This document shows, piece after piece, positions 18,717 to 25,992 of a DNA stretch of 46,712 nt. Location: positions 1 to 46,712 of IMG/VR virus record IMGVR_UViG_3300035698_017135. One strand, 5' to 3'. Each line of letters opens with the position of its first letter. Position 1 is the stretch's first letter. Position numbers and translations under genes: made by a program. The DNA is from a virus. Under the pieces are notes generated by a model. That model saw nothing but the letters and a program-made list of their open reading frames with translations. It was not told the DNA's origin and searched no databases.

Positions 18717-19534
18717 TAGGCTGACGCTACTGCCTGTGCGACTGCGTAGTCCCCGTAATCGTCGTCCAAGTCTTCCCAGTTCATGCTCATGGTCATCTCG
18801 TCTGTGCCTGAGATTCGCTGTACGGCGATCTTGACGTTACCGTTGAAGGGGTGGCTGCCTAGGTTCATGACGAAGGGTGCCCCTGAACCTTTGGGGCTCA
18901 TCCACTCGACCACGGCGGTGTTGTCGATGTTGATCCTCCAGCGGCTGGTGGAGGCGTTGGTTACCGGTGAGAGGACTAGGTGTCGTACCCGGAACGAGTC
19001 GCCCGTGATCGGGACGGTGTAACTAAAGGCGCCGGTGGTCGTGGTGTTCACGTACGCTTGGCCGGGCTCGATGGTGCTGCCGATGTTGGTGATGGCGCGG
19101 GAGAGAGACTTCTCGAGAATGCCCGCGATATCGGTATTGATCGTCTCGAGGGTAGCAACCACGTCGTCGTCGATCGAGCTGCTGATGTTGTCTAGAACTG
19201 TGTCGATGGTCGCCAGCTTGGCGTCCGAGGCCGTCGCGGTGACATCGATGTCAGTTAGCTTGGTGGCAGCTGTTGCCGTCGAAGTGTCGATAGTCCCTAG
19301 TTTGACGTCCGCGGCCACAGTAGCTACATTGATGGCCGATGTATCGACATCGATGGCAGTCAGGAGCGGCACGACGTCGTCGTTCAGGATAGCTTCAATT
19401 GCGGCGAGGCATACTCCCATACCTACACCTGAAGCGGCCAGATCATCGATCCGATTCGCGACGGACTTAGCCGATTGGTTCGGTAGGTCCGCGGTGAGGA
19501 AGTTAGTGAGTTGTTCAAGCAGCGCTCGACTCAA
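18716..19534 (-). CDS. Probable head decoration / fibre protein with Asp-Ile repeat region (272 aa)
   Basis: Residues 30-140 contain a regular repeat of short units of the type KLxTIDT and DAKLATIDT, spaced by 7-11 residues with Ile/Val and Asp in fixed places. This suggests a trimeric stalk or coiled-coil fibre. Residues 150-265 look like a beta-sandwich (AYVNTTTTGAFSYTVPITG, FRVRHLVLSP, STSRWRINIDNTAVVEW). A repetitive stalk with a beta domain, coded just after the major capsid protein, fits a head fibre or decoration protein. It overlaps the upstream gene by four bases. The role is inferred. Confidence 0.55.
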   Translation of the reverse strand: MSRALLEQLTNFLTADLPNQSAKSVANRIDDLAASGVGMGVCLAAIEAILNDDVVPLLTAIDVDTSAINVATVAADVKLGTIDTSTATAATKLTDIDVTATASDAKLATIDTVLDNISSSIDDDVVATLETINTDIAGILEKSLSRAITNIGSTIEPGQAYVNTTTTGAFSYTVPITGDSFRVRHLVLSPVTNASTSRWRINIDNTAVVEWMSPKGSGAPFVMNLGSHPFNGNVKIAVQRISGTDEMTMSMNWEDLDDDYGDYAVAQAVASA

Positions 19535-19782
19535 GAGGTCTCCTGCAGGATTTTCACGGTAGTGTCTGTGAACGTGATCAGAAGGAAGTTCGACGCGTTG
19601 ATCGAGAACTCTGCAACGGACCCGTTCGCGGTGCCGCCAATGCTTGCGTTAAGAATCAGGGTGTAAGACCCTGAACTGTTTTGTACGACAATGAGGCGGC
19701 CACCTAGTCTGATTATGACAAAGTTGCCAACGGTGTCGATTATGTCTTCTGGAAGCATCTCCAGAACTTGAGTATAATTCAT
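19531..19782 (-). CDS. Small beta-rich protein after the capsid gene (83 aa)
   Basis: I choose the ATG at 19782, preceded by a GGGGGTGGG ribosome site, for an 83-residue protein. After a short helix (VLEMLPEDIIDTVG) it is alternating hydrophobic and polar residues (FVIIRLGGRLIVVQNSSG, SYTLILNASIGGTANG), consistent with a small beta sheet. It lies between the major capsid gene, from which it is separated by a terminator-like hairpin, and the head-fibre-like gene. A decoration or head-tail role is possible. I do not recognise its family. Confidence 0.6.
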   Translation of the reverse strand: MNYTQVLEMLPEDIIDTVGNFVIIRLGGRLIVVQNSSGSYTLILNASIGGTANGSVAEFSINASNFLLITFTDTTVKILQETS

Positions 19783-19796
19783 TTCCCACCCCCGAT

Positions 19797-19846
19797 AAAA
19801 ACGGGGCGAGAGCCACGACATCCACGTGTCCGCAGCTACCCGCCCC
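19797..19846 (-). terminator. Terminator-like hairpin after the major capsid gene
   Basis: On the minus strand, directly after the capsid stop codon, GGGGCG and CGCCCC form the base of a long stem with an inner GACA/TGTC pair, followed by GTTTTT. This is the shape of a Rho-independent terminator. Its position suggests that part of the transcripts stop after the capsid gene, raising capsid mRNA relative to the distal structural genes. Confidence 0.65.
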
Positions 19847-19851
19847 TCTGC

Positions 19852-20814
19852 TTACGCTTGGTTGATGTACGGGACAAATCCGTCGCCACCGCCACCGCCA
19901 CGATCGTGATCGTAGAGCAGGGTCGCTTGACCGTTCATCTGGAACCGATCCCGCAGGCCGTCGCGCGGGAGAGGCTCAACCATCGGCAATCGGAGCCACC
20001 CAATCTTGAAGTGGCTGGGGTCAATGAACACCATGGAGTTACCCGAGGTGATCTTGGACACCGACTTCAGTTGATCTTCCGTGTAGAAGATGTCGAGCGA
20101 ACCGAAGTCCGACTCGTGACGCTCAACAACGAGCATCTGGATCTTCTCGGAGGCGTTGACGTTTCGGGTCAGCTTGGTGCTGTACTCCGAGATGGTCCGC
20201 TTCAGGAACGAGTTCACGTAACACTGAGTCGGACGAACGCCAAGGCGCTGGTCACGGAAGACTTGGAGCAGGTCGATGAAGACCTGTTCGGTGAGCGTGG
20301 TACCGCTCGAGCTGGTGAAGGTGAGATCACCCGACTGGCCTGCGAAGATGTTGAGCAGACCGTTGAGCTGACGAGCAGCATCGGTTGCTCCGGTCACCGA
20401 GGACCCCTGGTGGAGGGCGTGCTCGATGTCGTTCATCATCTCGTTCAGCGACTTGTTCACCTGGTAGGTGTACGGATCGCCGTTGTAGTGCGAGACGAGC
20501 CGTTGCTCGTCCGACACAACGCCCCACTTCGCGAACGATTGAACGGTCGAGAAGTGACGAAGCGGCTGCTGCAGGACCGGGCTTTCGGCCACGGCACCTT
20601 CCAGAGTCGCATTGAGACCTCGGGTACCGAGGCTGTCGGTGAGCTGCTCAATATACGCGGTCGCGACCGAGCGCTTACTGAGCATTCCCATAAGGGGACG
20701 CTCTTTGGAAATGAGGTTGGTGACCTCTTCCAGGACGATTTCGCGGATGGTGCCATCCTGCGGGCGAGACCCTGCGGCCTCACCGAATTCGTCCCACGTA
20801 ACTAACGTAGACAT
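19852..20814 (-). CDS. Major capsid protein (320 aa)
   Basis: This 320-residue protein sits after the scaffold gene, where the major capsid protein is expected. It starts with a short arm, then a helix (IREIVLEEVTNLISKERPLM) and contains sequence reminiscent of DUF5309/SU10-type HK97-fold capsid proteins: FAKWGVVSDEQRLVSHYNGD, a helix-rich spine, VYINSFLKRTISEYS-like segment (CYVNSFLKRTISEYSTK), and late beta strands (NSMVFIDPSHFKIGWLR). It ends with a Gly-rich tail. Length is normal for the group. The family assignment is from memory of motifs and was not searched; the role as major capsid protein is well supported by order and size. Confidence 0.85.
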   Translation of the reverse strand: MSTLVTWDEFGEAAGSRPQDGTIREIVLEEVTNLISKERPLMGMLSKRSVATAYIEQLTDSLGTRGLNATLEGAVAESPVLQQPLRHFSTVQSFAKWGVVSDEQRLVSHYNGDPYTYQVNKSLNEMMNDIEHALHQGSSVTGATDAARQLNGLLNIFAGQSGDLTFTSSSGTTLTEQVFIDLLQVFRDQRLGVRPTQCYVNSFLKRTISEYSTKLTRNVNASEKIQMLVVERHESDFGSLDIFYTEDQLKSVSKITSGNSMVFIDPSHFKIGWLRLPMVEPLPRDGLRDRFQMNGQATLLYDHDRGGGGGDGFVPYINQA

Positions 20815-20820
20815 GAGGGT

Positions 20821-21150
20821 TTACATCTTTTCATTGTGATGTTTCTCCCGGTGGTGGTTCGCGCACAGGACTTCGCACTTCGCCATTTCCTCCATCATGG
20901 TCTTGGTAGACACGGCTCGGGTAGCCAGTTTGGCAACCGCAGCCTTCTTGGTGGAAGGATCAAGGTGGTGGAATTCCAGGGCGCATGGTAGCCAGAACGT
21001 TCCGTCGGGGCAATCGGAGCACCCTTTAGCCAACTTGACGCGACTCGCTAGAGCGTAGTTTCGCTTCCTGCTGGCTTTGTTGACGGTGCTTTTGTAAGCC
21101 TGCACGCTGTCAAAGTCCCCTCGTGTTACTCCTAGTGTGTTCTGTCTCAT
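20821..21150 (-). CDS. HNH homing endonuclease (109 aa)
   Basis: The core LEFHHLDPSTKKAAV and AKCEVLCANHHREKHH is an HNH nuclease. It is shorter than the sister nucleases and has one Cys pair (CSDCPDGTFWLPC) before the core. One Cys of the usual CxNCH is His (CANHH), which may alter zinc binding but leaves the catalytic core. It lies between scaffold and capsid genes, starting at an ATG that overlaps the scaffold stop by one base; an in-frame GTG at 21153 is an alternative start. It is most likely a free-standing homing endonuclease inserted in the structural operon. Confidence 0.8.
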   Translation of the reverse strand: MRQNTLGVTRGDFDSVQAYKSTVNKASRKRNYALASRVKLAKGCSDCPDGTFWLPCALEFHHLDPSTKKAAVAKLATRAVSTKTMMEEMAKCEVLCANHHREKHHNEKM

Positions 21151-21956
21151 CACTCCTCGGAGAGCCTCGCGCGTCCCAACTTCAAGCCCAGGAGAGCAAG
21201 AGTTTCGTCTTGCTCCAGGCCTTGAGTTGCCCCTTTGTCGGCAAGCGCTTTCACTGCTTGCTCGTTGGTCACGGCTTTGTCCGGAAGATCCGGGAGTCGC
21301 GACAAGGGGTTGGATTGTCGAGGCAGGCTGGCGGCTTGCTTCTTGATCTCCTGGGCTTGTTGCCCAGCAGGTCGTGCTTCGGGGGAGGATGCTCCAGCTG
21401 CGGCAAGCATAGCGATCGCAGGGCCGTCAGGTAGATCTTGGAGGCCAGGAAAGCCATTCCAAACCTGATCAAAGAGCTGCTGCGATTCGGAGCCTTGCTG
21501 TTCCACGCCGGGGAGCATACCCTTGGATGCGCTGAACGCATCGAGCTGCTGGGCCCGGAGCTGCTGCTGCTGCTGGTTCACTTGAACGCTCTCCGTCAAC
21601 GGAGCCAGTGCGCTCGAGACAGCCTCTTTGATCATCCTCGAAATGTCGAGTTGCCCGCCAGCAGGTTCGGCCTGCCTTTGGTTCGACTGCGTCTGGCGCC
21701 CATTCCCGAGGAGTTGATCGATTGGATCGATCGCGGGTGCTACGGGCGCCGAGGGGCGCGAGGACATACCTTCGACGGTCTGTCGGAGTTGGGCAATTTC
21801 GGCGCCCAACGCAGAGTTCTGCGTCTGGGCGTCGGCCGCTTGCCGTTCGGCGCCGCGGAACTTCGCCGTCAATTCGCTAATGCGCTCTGCGGCTCGGGTT
21901 GGCGCGGGTTGGTCACCACTCGGTTCGAGTGATTCCGGGTTTGCTGGTTCAACCAA
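21150..21956 (-). CDS. Capsid scaffolding protein (268 aa)
   Basis: This 268-residue protein is acidic, Gln-, Pro- and Ala-rich and largely helical. It has a coiled coil at about residues 22-70 (ERISELTAKFRGAER onward) and a Gln tract near residue 130. Such disordered-helical proteins directly upstream of the major capsid gene are scaffolds that guide capsid assembly and are then removed. It begins with TTG behind an AAGG ribosome site, overlapping the upstream gene by eight bases, and overlaps the HNH start by one base. No protease motif is seen. Sequence families of scaffolds are poorly conserved, so the call rests on composition and order. Confidence 0.8.
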   Translation of the reverse strand: MVEPANPESLEPSGDQPAPTRAAERISELTAKFRGAERQAADAQTQNSALGAEIAQLRQTVEGMSSRPSAPVAPAIDPIDQLLGNGRQTQSNQRQAEPAGGQLDISRMIKEAVSSALAPLTESVQVNQQQQQLRAQQLDAFSASKGMLPGVEQQGSESQQLFDQVWNGFPGLQDLPDGPAIAMLAAAGASSPEARPAGQQAQEIKKQAASLPRQSNPLSRLPDLPDKAVTNEQAVKALADKGATQGLEQDETLALLGLKLGRARLSEE

Positions 21957-22185
21957 AGTTGACCTTCACATTCGATTGCGCGGCAAGAGCGTGGATGGAT
22001 TCTCGCAGTCGGGAGATTGTGGCTAGGACCGCCATGTGACGCACCGGATCGCCGCGTTCATTCCGGAGTTCGTCGAGGGCCCTGTCCTCTTCCTGAGCGA
22101 GTAGAAATGGAATCAGCTTGAACTCGCGCTGTACAAAGAGCCGCGAGGCCATTCTGATCTGATCATCTTCAGAGGGGGAGTCCAC
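21949..22185 (-). CDS. Small protein between portal and scaffold (78 aa)
   Basis: I start this gene at GTG 22185, because a CAGGAGAG ribosome site lies eight bases ahead and the next upstream gene ends only 28 bases earlier. The 78-residue product is mostly helical and charged, with an SRLFVQREFKLIPFLLAQEE segment followed by RHMAVLATISRLRESIHALAAQ. It lies between portal and scaffold genes, where some podoviruses have a small head assembly factor. I do not recognise the family. Confidence 0.6.
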   Translation of the reverse strand: MDSPSEDDQIRMASRLFVQREFKLIPFLLAQEEDRALDELRNERGDPVRHMAVLATISRLRESIHALAAQSNVKVNFG

Positions 22186-22213
22186 TAAAGACTCTCCTGT
22201 TCTTGTGGCTGCG

Positions 22214-24241
22214 TTATACGATGCCGCTTGGGGGCTTCTGCCCTTGCGATTCCGCGACGATCGCTCCAGCTTGTGCGACGAGTTGTGCGTTGGCGCCATC
22301 CTCCGGGGACCGGATAATGCGCTTCGCAATGTTGAAATCGATCAGCTGCGCCCACTGTTGGTAGAGCGTTGGCAGATCAAGTCGTCCCGACTCGGCGAGC
22401 GGGATGGTGACGGGCGAGGAGAGGATGCGTTCGAGTGAAGCGATCTGGAAGCTGCGGTTGGTGTTTGCTGGAGTGCCCGCGGCACGGATGTCGTAGGAGC
22501 GGGCGATCTCGAACTTCCGGGCGACTCGAGGGAGCTCCTCGCCGGTGACGCGGAAGAAGAGCTCGAGCGGCCCCAGATCGACATACAGCTGCCACAGCTT
22601 GGTGAAGCTCTTGGAGAGGGCGACTTGGAAGATCTTGGCGTCCAACCCGAAGATGTTGCCCGAGATCCCCTGGATCGCGTTGACCTCCGCCGCGGTCCGG
22701 CGTTCGGCACGCTGGGCCTGGTTCGTGAGGGTGGCGTCGAACACCCCGACGTACGTCTCGGCGACGCGTTGGTTCGACTGCTCCTCCTGGAGAAGGCCGG
22801 TGAGGATGTTCAGGTTCTGCTGGAGGGGAGCGACGTCGGTGACGTTGTTCACCGGAATGATGGCTCCGGGGCGGAACTTAACCGACTTCTGGAGGTTGCC
22901 GCCGGTGTTCCGCATGAGGAGGACCGGGGCGAGCACGATCTGGGCTGCGTCGATCCTTGCGTTGTGGTAGGCGTTGACGATCTTCTGTAGGGGACGCAGC
23001 ATGTCCGCGATCCCTCGGTTGTCGATCGGTCGCTGGGCGGCCTCGAACGGGTAGTAGGTGATCGGCCAGGAGTCGAAGGGGAAGGGGTAGTCCATGACCG
23101 TGAGGACTTTGTCCGCGGAGGCGTCCCACCACACAATGCAGCGCTCCCGTTCGCCATCGCCGTTGATGTCCAGATTGCAGAAGATCTCCCAGATGGGGAG
23201 AGTGCCGGTGCTCTTGTCAGACTGACGGTTGGAGATCGCCTGGCCTGCGATGCGGTCCATGATGTTCTGAATGTTGGTTCGCATGCCGTCTGCCGCACGG
23301 CCACCGATCTCTTTGTCGTGGCTGGTGACTGCGGTCTTGAGCGTGTCCGCGACACGGTCTGCGGGGAGGAATCCATCGATCGCCATGGCTCGGAGATCGT
23401 CGGGTCGCATGTGGTGAACGACGCAGAAGAAGTCGCCCTTCTCCGGGTCTTGGTTCTGGGGGACGATCACGTTGGTGGGGTCGATCACCTCCCATGCGGG
23501 GCGATCCTCGGTCACGGAGCGGTATACGATCTTGACGTACTCCGCCTTGTTGAGCAGCTTCTGGGTAGCCTCGAGCAGCATCGGGCCCTCGGCTTCGTCA
23601 TTGCGGTCGAGCTTGTACTCTTGCTCGAGGGCGCCCATGACAATGTCCTCCGGTTGGGGAGGCTGCTGTCCCTGCTGCTGCGCTTGCGCCTGGACTTGCT
23701 GGATGGTCTCGTTCAGCCCGTTGGGGAAGAGGTGGGCTACTGGGACGATGCGAGCCTCGCGTGCCGTGCGGTAGCTCCATGCTTCTCGGGTGTAGGCGTG
23801 TCCTCGCCAGGCGATCAGGTCAACCAGCTGGACGGCGGTGTAGGTGGCGTCCATGTAGGTGAGGATCAGGTAGGTGAAGAATTGCTCGGCGAGTCGAGCT
23901 GCTTCGAAGTCGTCGGAGGACTGAGCGGTGAAGAAGGCGACGGGCTCGGCGTCAAGAATGAGGGAGGCGATCCCGGGGCGCCAGCGTCGGATGATGCCGT
24001 CGATCATGGGGACGCTGATGTTGCTCGCGCCCTTCCACGGGATCGAGCGGGGTCGCCTGTGGCCGAGGCGGAGGCGGACGAGTTCGGCCTGCTTCCGGAG
24101 CCAGCCAATGAGATCCTCGTCGACCTCATGAATGGACTGGATCAGCTGCTTGATCTGCTTCTCGAGGCCTTCGCCAAGTTCGTCAGGGTTCGCTACCTGG
24201 AGGACTTCAATTGATACTGGATTGCCGCGACTTACAGGCAT
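22214..24241 (-). CDS. Portal protein (675 aa)
   Basis: This 675-residue protein has features of podovirus portals: an N-terminal helix and WLRKQAELVRLRLGHRRPR, the conserved-looking PWKGASNISVPMIDGIIRRWR region, and EYVKIVYRSVTEDRPAWEVIDPTNVIVPQNQDP, which corresponds to the common portal signature where a bound position is stated and the state of the polypeptide around a loop is kept. A long C-terminal helical part follows (VAETYVGVFDATLTNQAQRAERRTAAEVNAIQG). Its location, between the terminase and scaffold/capsid genes, is canonical. It forms the dodecameric ring for DNA packaging. The gene overlaps the glycosyltransferase upstream by ten bases. Confidence 0.85.
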   Translation of the reverse strand: MPVSRGNPVSIEVLQVANPDELGEGLEKQIKQLIQSIHEVDEDLIGWLRKQAELVRLRLGHRRPRSIPWKGASNISVPMIDGIIRRWRPGIASLILDAEPVAFFTAQSSDDFEAARLAEQFFTYLILTYMDATYTAVQLVDLIAWRGHAYTREAWSYRTAREARIVPVAHLFPNGLNETIQQVQAQAQQQGQQPPQPEDIVMGALEQEYKLDRNDEAEGPMLLEATQKLLNKAEYVKIVYRSVTEDRPAWEVIDPTNVIVPQNQDPEKGDFFCVVHHMRPDDLRAMAIDGFLPADRVADTLKTAVTSHDKEIGGRAADGMRTNIQNIMDRIAGQAISNRQSDKSTGTLPIWEIFCNLDINGDGERERCIVWWDASADKVLTVMDYPFPFDSWPITYYPFEAAQRPIDNRGIADMLRPLQKIVNAYHNARIDAAQIVLAPVLLMRNTGGNLQKSVKFRPGAIIPVNNVTDVAPLQQNLNILTGLLQEEQSNQRVAETYVGVFDATLTNQAQRAERRTAAEVNAIQGISGNIFGLDAKIFQVALSKSFTKLWQLYVDLGPLELFFRVTGEELPRVARKFEIARSYDIRAAGTPANTNRSFQIASLERILSSPVTIPLAESGRLDLPTLYQQWAQLIDFNIAKRIIRSPEDGANAQLVAQAGAIVAESQGQKPPSGIV

Positions 24242-24999
24242 CGGACTCCTGGGGCGTTAAATAGGGTTTCGCTTTGTCCAACGCACTCGGCGGGGACGGC
24301 GGGCCTCGACAGTTGCCTGAAGTAACCACACATTTGTCCGGAGGCCTTCGCGGCCTGCCACGCCTCTTCTCGTCGAGAGGGGCTACAGTAGCCCATGTGG
24401 AGAACCTTTCCCTCGAGAGTGGTTGACTTGTTGGATCGGCCCACGTAATGTGGGCACTGAACTCCACCACCGACCACGCGGTTGGTGAAGACGTCGCTCC
24501 AGTTATCGTCCTCGTAGACACGGAACAGGCATGCTGAACGGTGTCGTAGAAAACCTGTGTCATGCTGGGTCGCCTCTGCGTTGAGACACTGAAGCCAATC
24601 GACTTCTACTCGGTCGAACTTTAGATCGTCGAGGTGTTCTCGTAGCTCTTTGAACGCGAGGGTGGTGAGCTGGATGTCGTCGTCCCAGAGCATTGCGGCT
24701 TGGGTCACGCCGTCGGCGCGAAGGCGCTCGTACATGAACTTCATGGTGGAAGTCCAACGACAACCCTGCGAGGTGCGGAGGGGTTCCGGGCTCTCGAGGA
24801 GGGTAACTCGCACGTTACCGGGCTGGTGGTGCATCCAGCGGTTGAGGGCCGAAATCACTTTCGCAGACGGTCGATCAGCCATGATCACGAGATGGAGATT
24901 GCGCCCCCTTGAGAGGGCGCACATCTGGTCCAGTATGGGCCGGAGCCACTCGTGGCGCTGATGGACGCGTAGTAGGATGCCGAGATTGGTTACTTTCAA
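24232..24999 (-). CDS. GT-A-type glycosyltransferase (255 aa)
   Basis: The product starts with a Rossmann-like strand (LGILLRVHQRHEWLRPIL), has LHLVIMADRPS, and a metal-binding acidic motif MLWDDDIQL at about residues 103-111, as in GT-A glycosyltransferases. A later GGGVQCPHYVG stretch and acceptor-region aromatic residues follow. It lies between the spanin candidate and the portal with four- and ten-base overlaps, in the late operon, next to virion genes. A second, much larger glycosyltransferase is coded 8 kb further on. The sugar and target are unknown; virion or host surface glycans are plausible. Confidence 0.75.
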   Translation of the reverse strand: MKVTNLGILLRVHQRHEWLRPILDQMCALSRGRNLHLVIMADRPSAKVISALNRWMHHQPGNVRVTLLESPEPLRTSQGCRWTSTMKFMYERLRADGVTQAAMLWDDDIQLTTLAFKELREHLDDLKFDRVEVDWLQCLNAEATQHDTGFLRHRSACLFRVYEDDNWSDVFTNRVVGGGVQCPHYVGRSNKSTTLEGKVLHMGYCSPSRREEAWQAAKASGQMCGYFRQLSRPAVPAECVGQSETLFNAPGVRCL

Positions 25000-25382
25000 C
25001 GCTCGGTGCGTTGCTTCGCTACAGTTTTGCCCGATGCTCGTGCAGCGGCATCACGGGCTCGCTTGCGTCGGCGGGCGACGAAAGCAGCAAGGCCCCCAAG
25101 AAGAGCAGCAATACCAGTGCTGATGGCTGCGGTCTTCGAAGAATCGGAGACGGAGCCAGTAGTGGCGACCTCTTCAACGACGGCGGGAGCGAGATCCGCA
25201 ACACCTTCGACGATGCTGTCGAGGACTGCATCCGCAGCAGAAGGCACGACCGTCTCGGTGACCTCTCCCGATTCAGGGCCCTCTTCGAGGATGAGAATCG
25301 GTTCGCCTGTGAGATCCAGGCTGTCGCTGAGAGCGCAGCCAGAGAGACCCAGGACCAGAGCAAGTAGAAAAATTCCGCGCAC
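24996..25382 (-). CDS. Candidate unimolecular spanin, lipoprotein with C-terminal membrane helix (128 aa)
   Basis: The GTG at 25382 follows a strong AAGGAGG ribosome site and gives 128 residues; upstream bases are tRNA genes, so longer frames are not real. Residues 1-16 are a lipoprotein signal with lipobox LSGC (Cys16). A 65-residue acidic linker follows, then one hydrophobic segment near residues 85-103 and a very basic tail RRRKRAR. An outer-membrane lipid anchor plus an inner-membrane C-terminal helix is the topology of unimolecular spanins such as T1 gp11, which fuse the two membranes at lysis. The linker is short and not obviously beta-rich. The function is inferred from topology only. 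Confidence 0.6.
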   Translation of the reverse strand: MRGIFLLALVLGLSGCALSDSLDLTGEPILILEEGPESGEVTETVVPSAADAVLDSIVEGVADLAPAVVEEVATTGSVSDSSKTAAISTGIAALLGGLAAFVARRRKRARDAAARASGKTVAKQRTER

Positions 25383-25400
25383 AAGGGCCTCCTTGAGAGA

Positions 25401-25485
25401 TGGTGTGCCGGGTGGGATTCGAACCCACGAAGCGTTAGCTCTCGGGTTACAACCGAGTTCCTTTGACCGCTTGGATACCGAACAC
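25401..25485 (-). tRNA. tRNA-Tyr (anticodon GTA)
   Basis: On the minus strand, a stem CTCGG/CCGAG surrounds the loop TTGTAAC with anticodon GTA. A long variable arm (AGC, loop TAAC, GCT) makes it class II, as expected for bacterial tRNA-Tyr. The T-arm is GTGGG/CCCAC around TTCGAAT and the CCA end is encoded. The acceptor stem pairs except for one C-C mismatch near position 6. It may help late gene translation, because the gene sits inside the late operon. Confidence 0.85.
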
Positions 25486-25487
25486 AG

Positions 25488-25561
25488 TGGTTGCGGGCCG
25501 GGGAGTCGAACCCCGAAGCCACGGGCGTATGAAACCCGCTGGGGCACCAGCCCTACCCGCG
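25488..25561 (-). tRNA. tRNA-Met (anticodon CAT), initiator-like
   Basis: The stem CGGGT/GCCCG carries the loop TTCATAC, anticodon CAT. The first acceptor pair is C1-A72, a mismatch typical of bacterial initiator tRNA, and the stem begins CGCGGG as in Escherichia coli tRNA-fMet. Three G-C pairs lie in the anticodon stem, shifted by one pair from the canonical place. The T-arm is CGGGG/CCCCG with TTCGACT, and CCA is encoded. The D-arm region is only 16 nt, shorter than usual. Initiator identity is inferred; a diverged elongator remains possible. Confidence 0.8.
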
Positions 25562-25562
25562 A

Positions 25563-25637
25563 TGGTTGTTCAGGACGGATTCGAACCGCCAACCTCCTGT
25601 TTATCGGACAGGTGCTCTACCATTGAGCTACTGAACG
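25563..25637 (-). tRNA. tRNA-Ile (anticodon GAT)
   Basis: A perfect five-pair stem CCTGT/ACAGG bears the loop CCGATAA with anticodon GAT. The D-arm is GCTC/GAGC around AATGGTA and the T-arm GGCGG/CCGTC around TTCGAAT, with CCA encoded. Only the first acceptor pair is mismatched (C1-A72). Length is 75 nt with CCA. Confidence 0.85.
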
Positions 25638-25652
25638 TCTGTTTCAAAATGT

Positions 25653-25792
25653 GCCGTCTGGCGGGATTCGGACCCGCGCTCCTCCAAGGGATTCAATCCT
25701 GAAGGCTGGCGTTCCCGGCGTCGAATTACTTCGCCAGTTAAGCCGATGACCAGGCCAAAAGACCTGCGCTCTGCCACTGAGCTACAAACGAC
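25653..25792 (-). tRNA. Composite or interrupted tRNA-like gene (Lys TTT-like 5' half)
   Basis: The 5' end GTCGTTTG and the 3' end CAGACGGC can form eight pairs (with G-T wobbles), bracketing 140 nt. The 5' half has a good D-arm (GCTC/GAGC) and an anticodon-like arm CAGGT-CTTTTG-GCCTG whose loop is one base short and reads TTT (Lys). About 67 extra bases then follow, with one hairpin (CTGGCG...CGCCAG) and a second anticodon-like arm (CAGGA/CCTTG around TTGAATC, GAA). The T-arm is GCGGG/CCCGC but its loop is TCCGAAT, losing T55. No CCA is encoded. It may be a tRNA with an insertion, two fused tRNAs, or a decayed gene. Confidence 0.5.
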
Positions 25793-25804
25793 ATGGTGTC
25801 AAAA

Positions 25805-25883
25805 TGGCTGGCCGAGTAGGAATCGAACCTACAACCTCTTCAGGATTTCGGGTCCTGGCGCTCTCCCATTGAGCTACCGACCT
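25805..25883 (-). tRNA. tRNA with anticodon CGA (nominally Ser), atypical
   Basis: The stem CAGGA/TCCTG is perfect and encloses the loop CCCGAAA, giving CGA as anticodon, but position 33 is C instead of the nearly invariant T. There is no long variable arm, which tRNA-Ser normally has, although the discriminator G fits Ser. D-arm (GCTC/GAGC) and T-arm (GTAGG/CCTAC with TTCGATT) are good and CCA is encoded. The first acceptor pair is A1-A72. The fold is clear, but the amino acid identity is uncertain. Confidence 0.7.
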
Positions 25884-25992
25884 AACGCGCGAACCAGCGG
25901 GGTCTTCCCGCATTGTACCGACTATGCCAGCGGTCTTCCTTAGACGATGGTTCGCAAAGGGATTAGCTGTGGGCTGGGTCGGTGTTCCCCAA

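Noticed and set aside
24996-25592. A 198-residue version of the spanin candidate
   Set aside because: The upstream part runs through tRNA genes and its translation has tRNA-derived motifs; the GTG at 25382 with AAGGAGG is the better start.
25884-25992. A sixth tRNA between the last tRNA and terL
   Set aside because: No T-arm, D-arm or pairing ends could be found on either strand.
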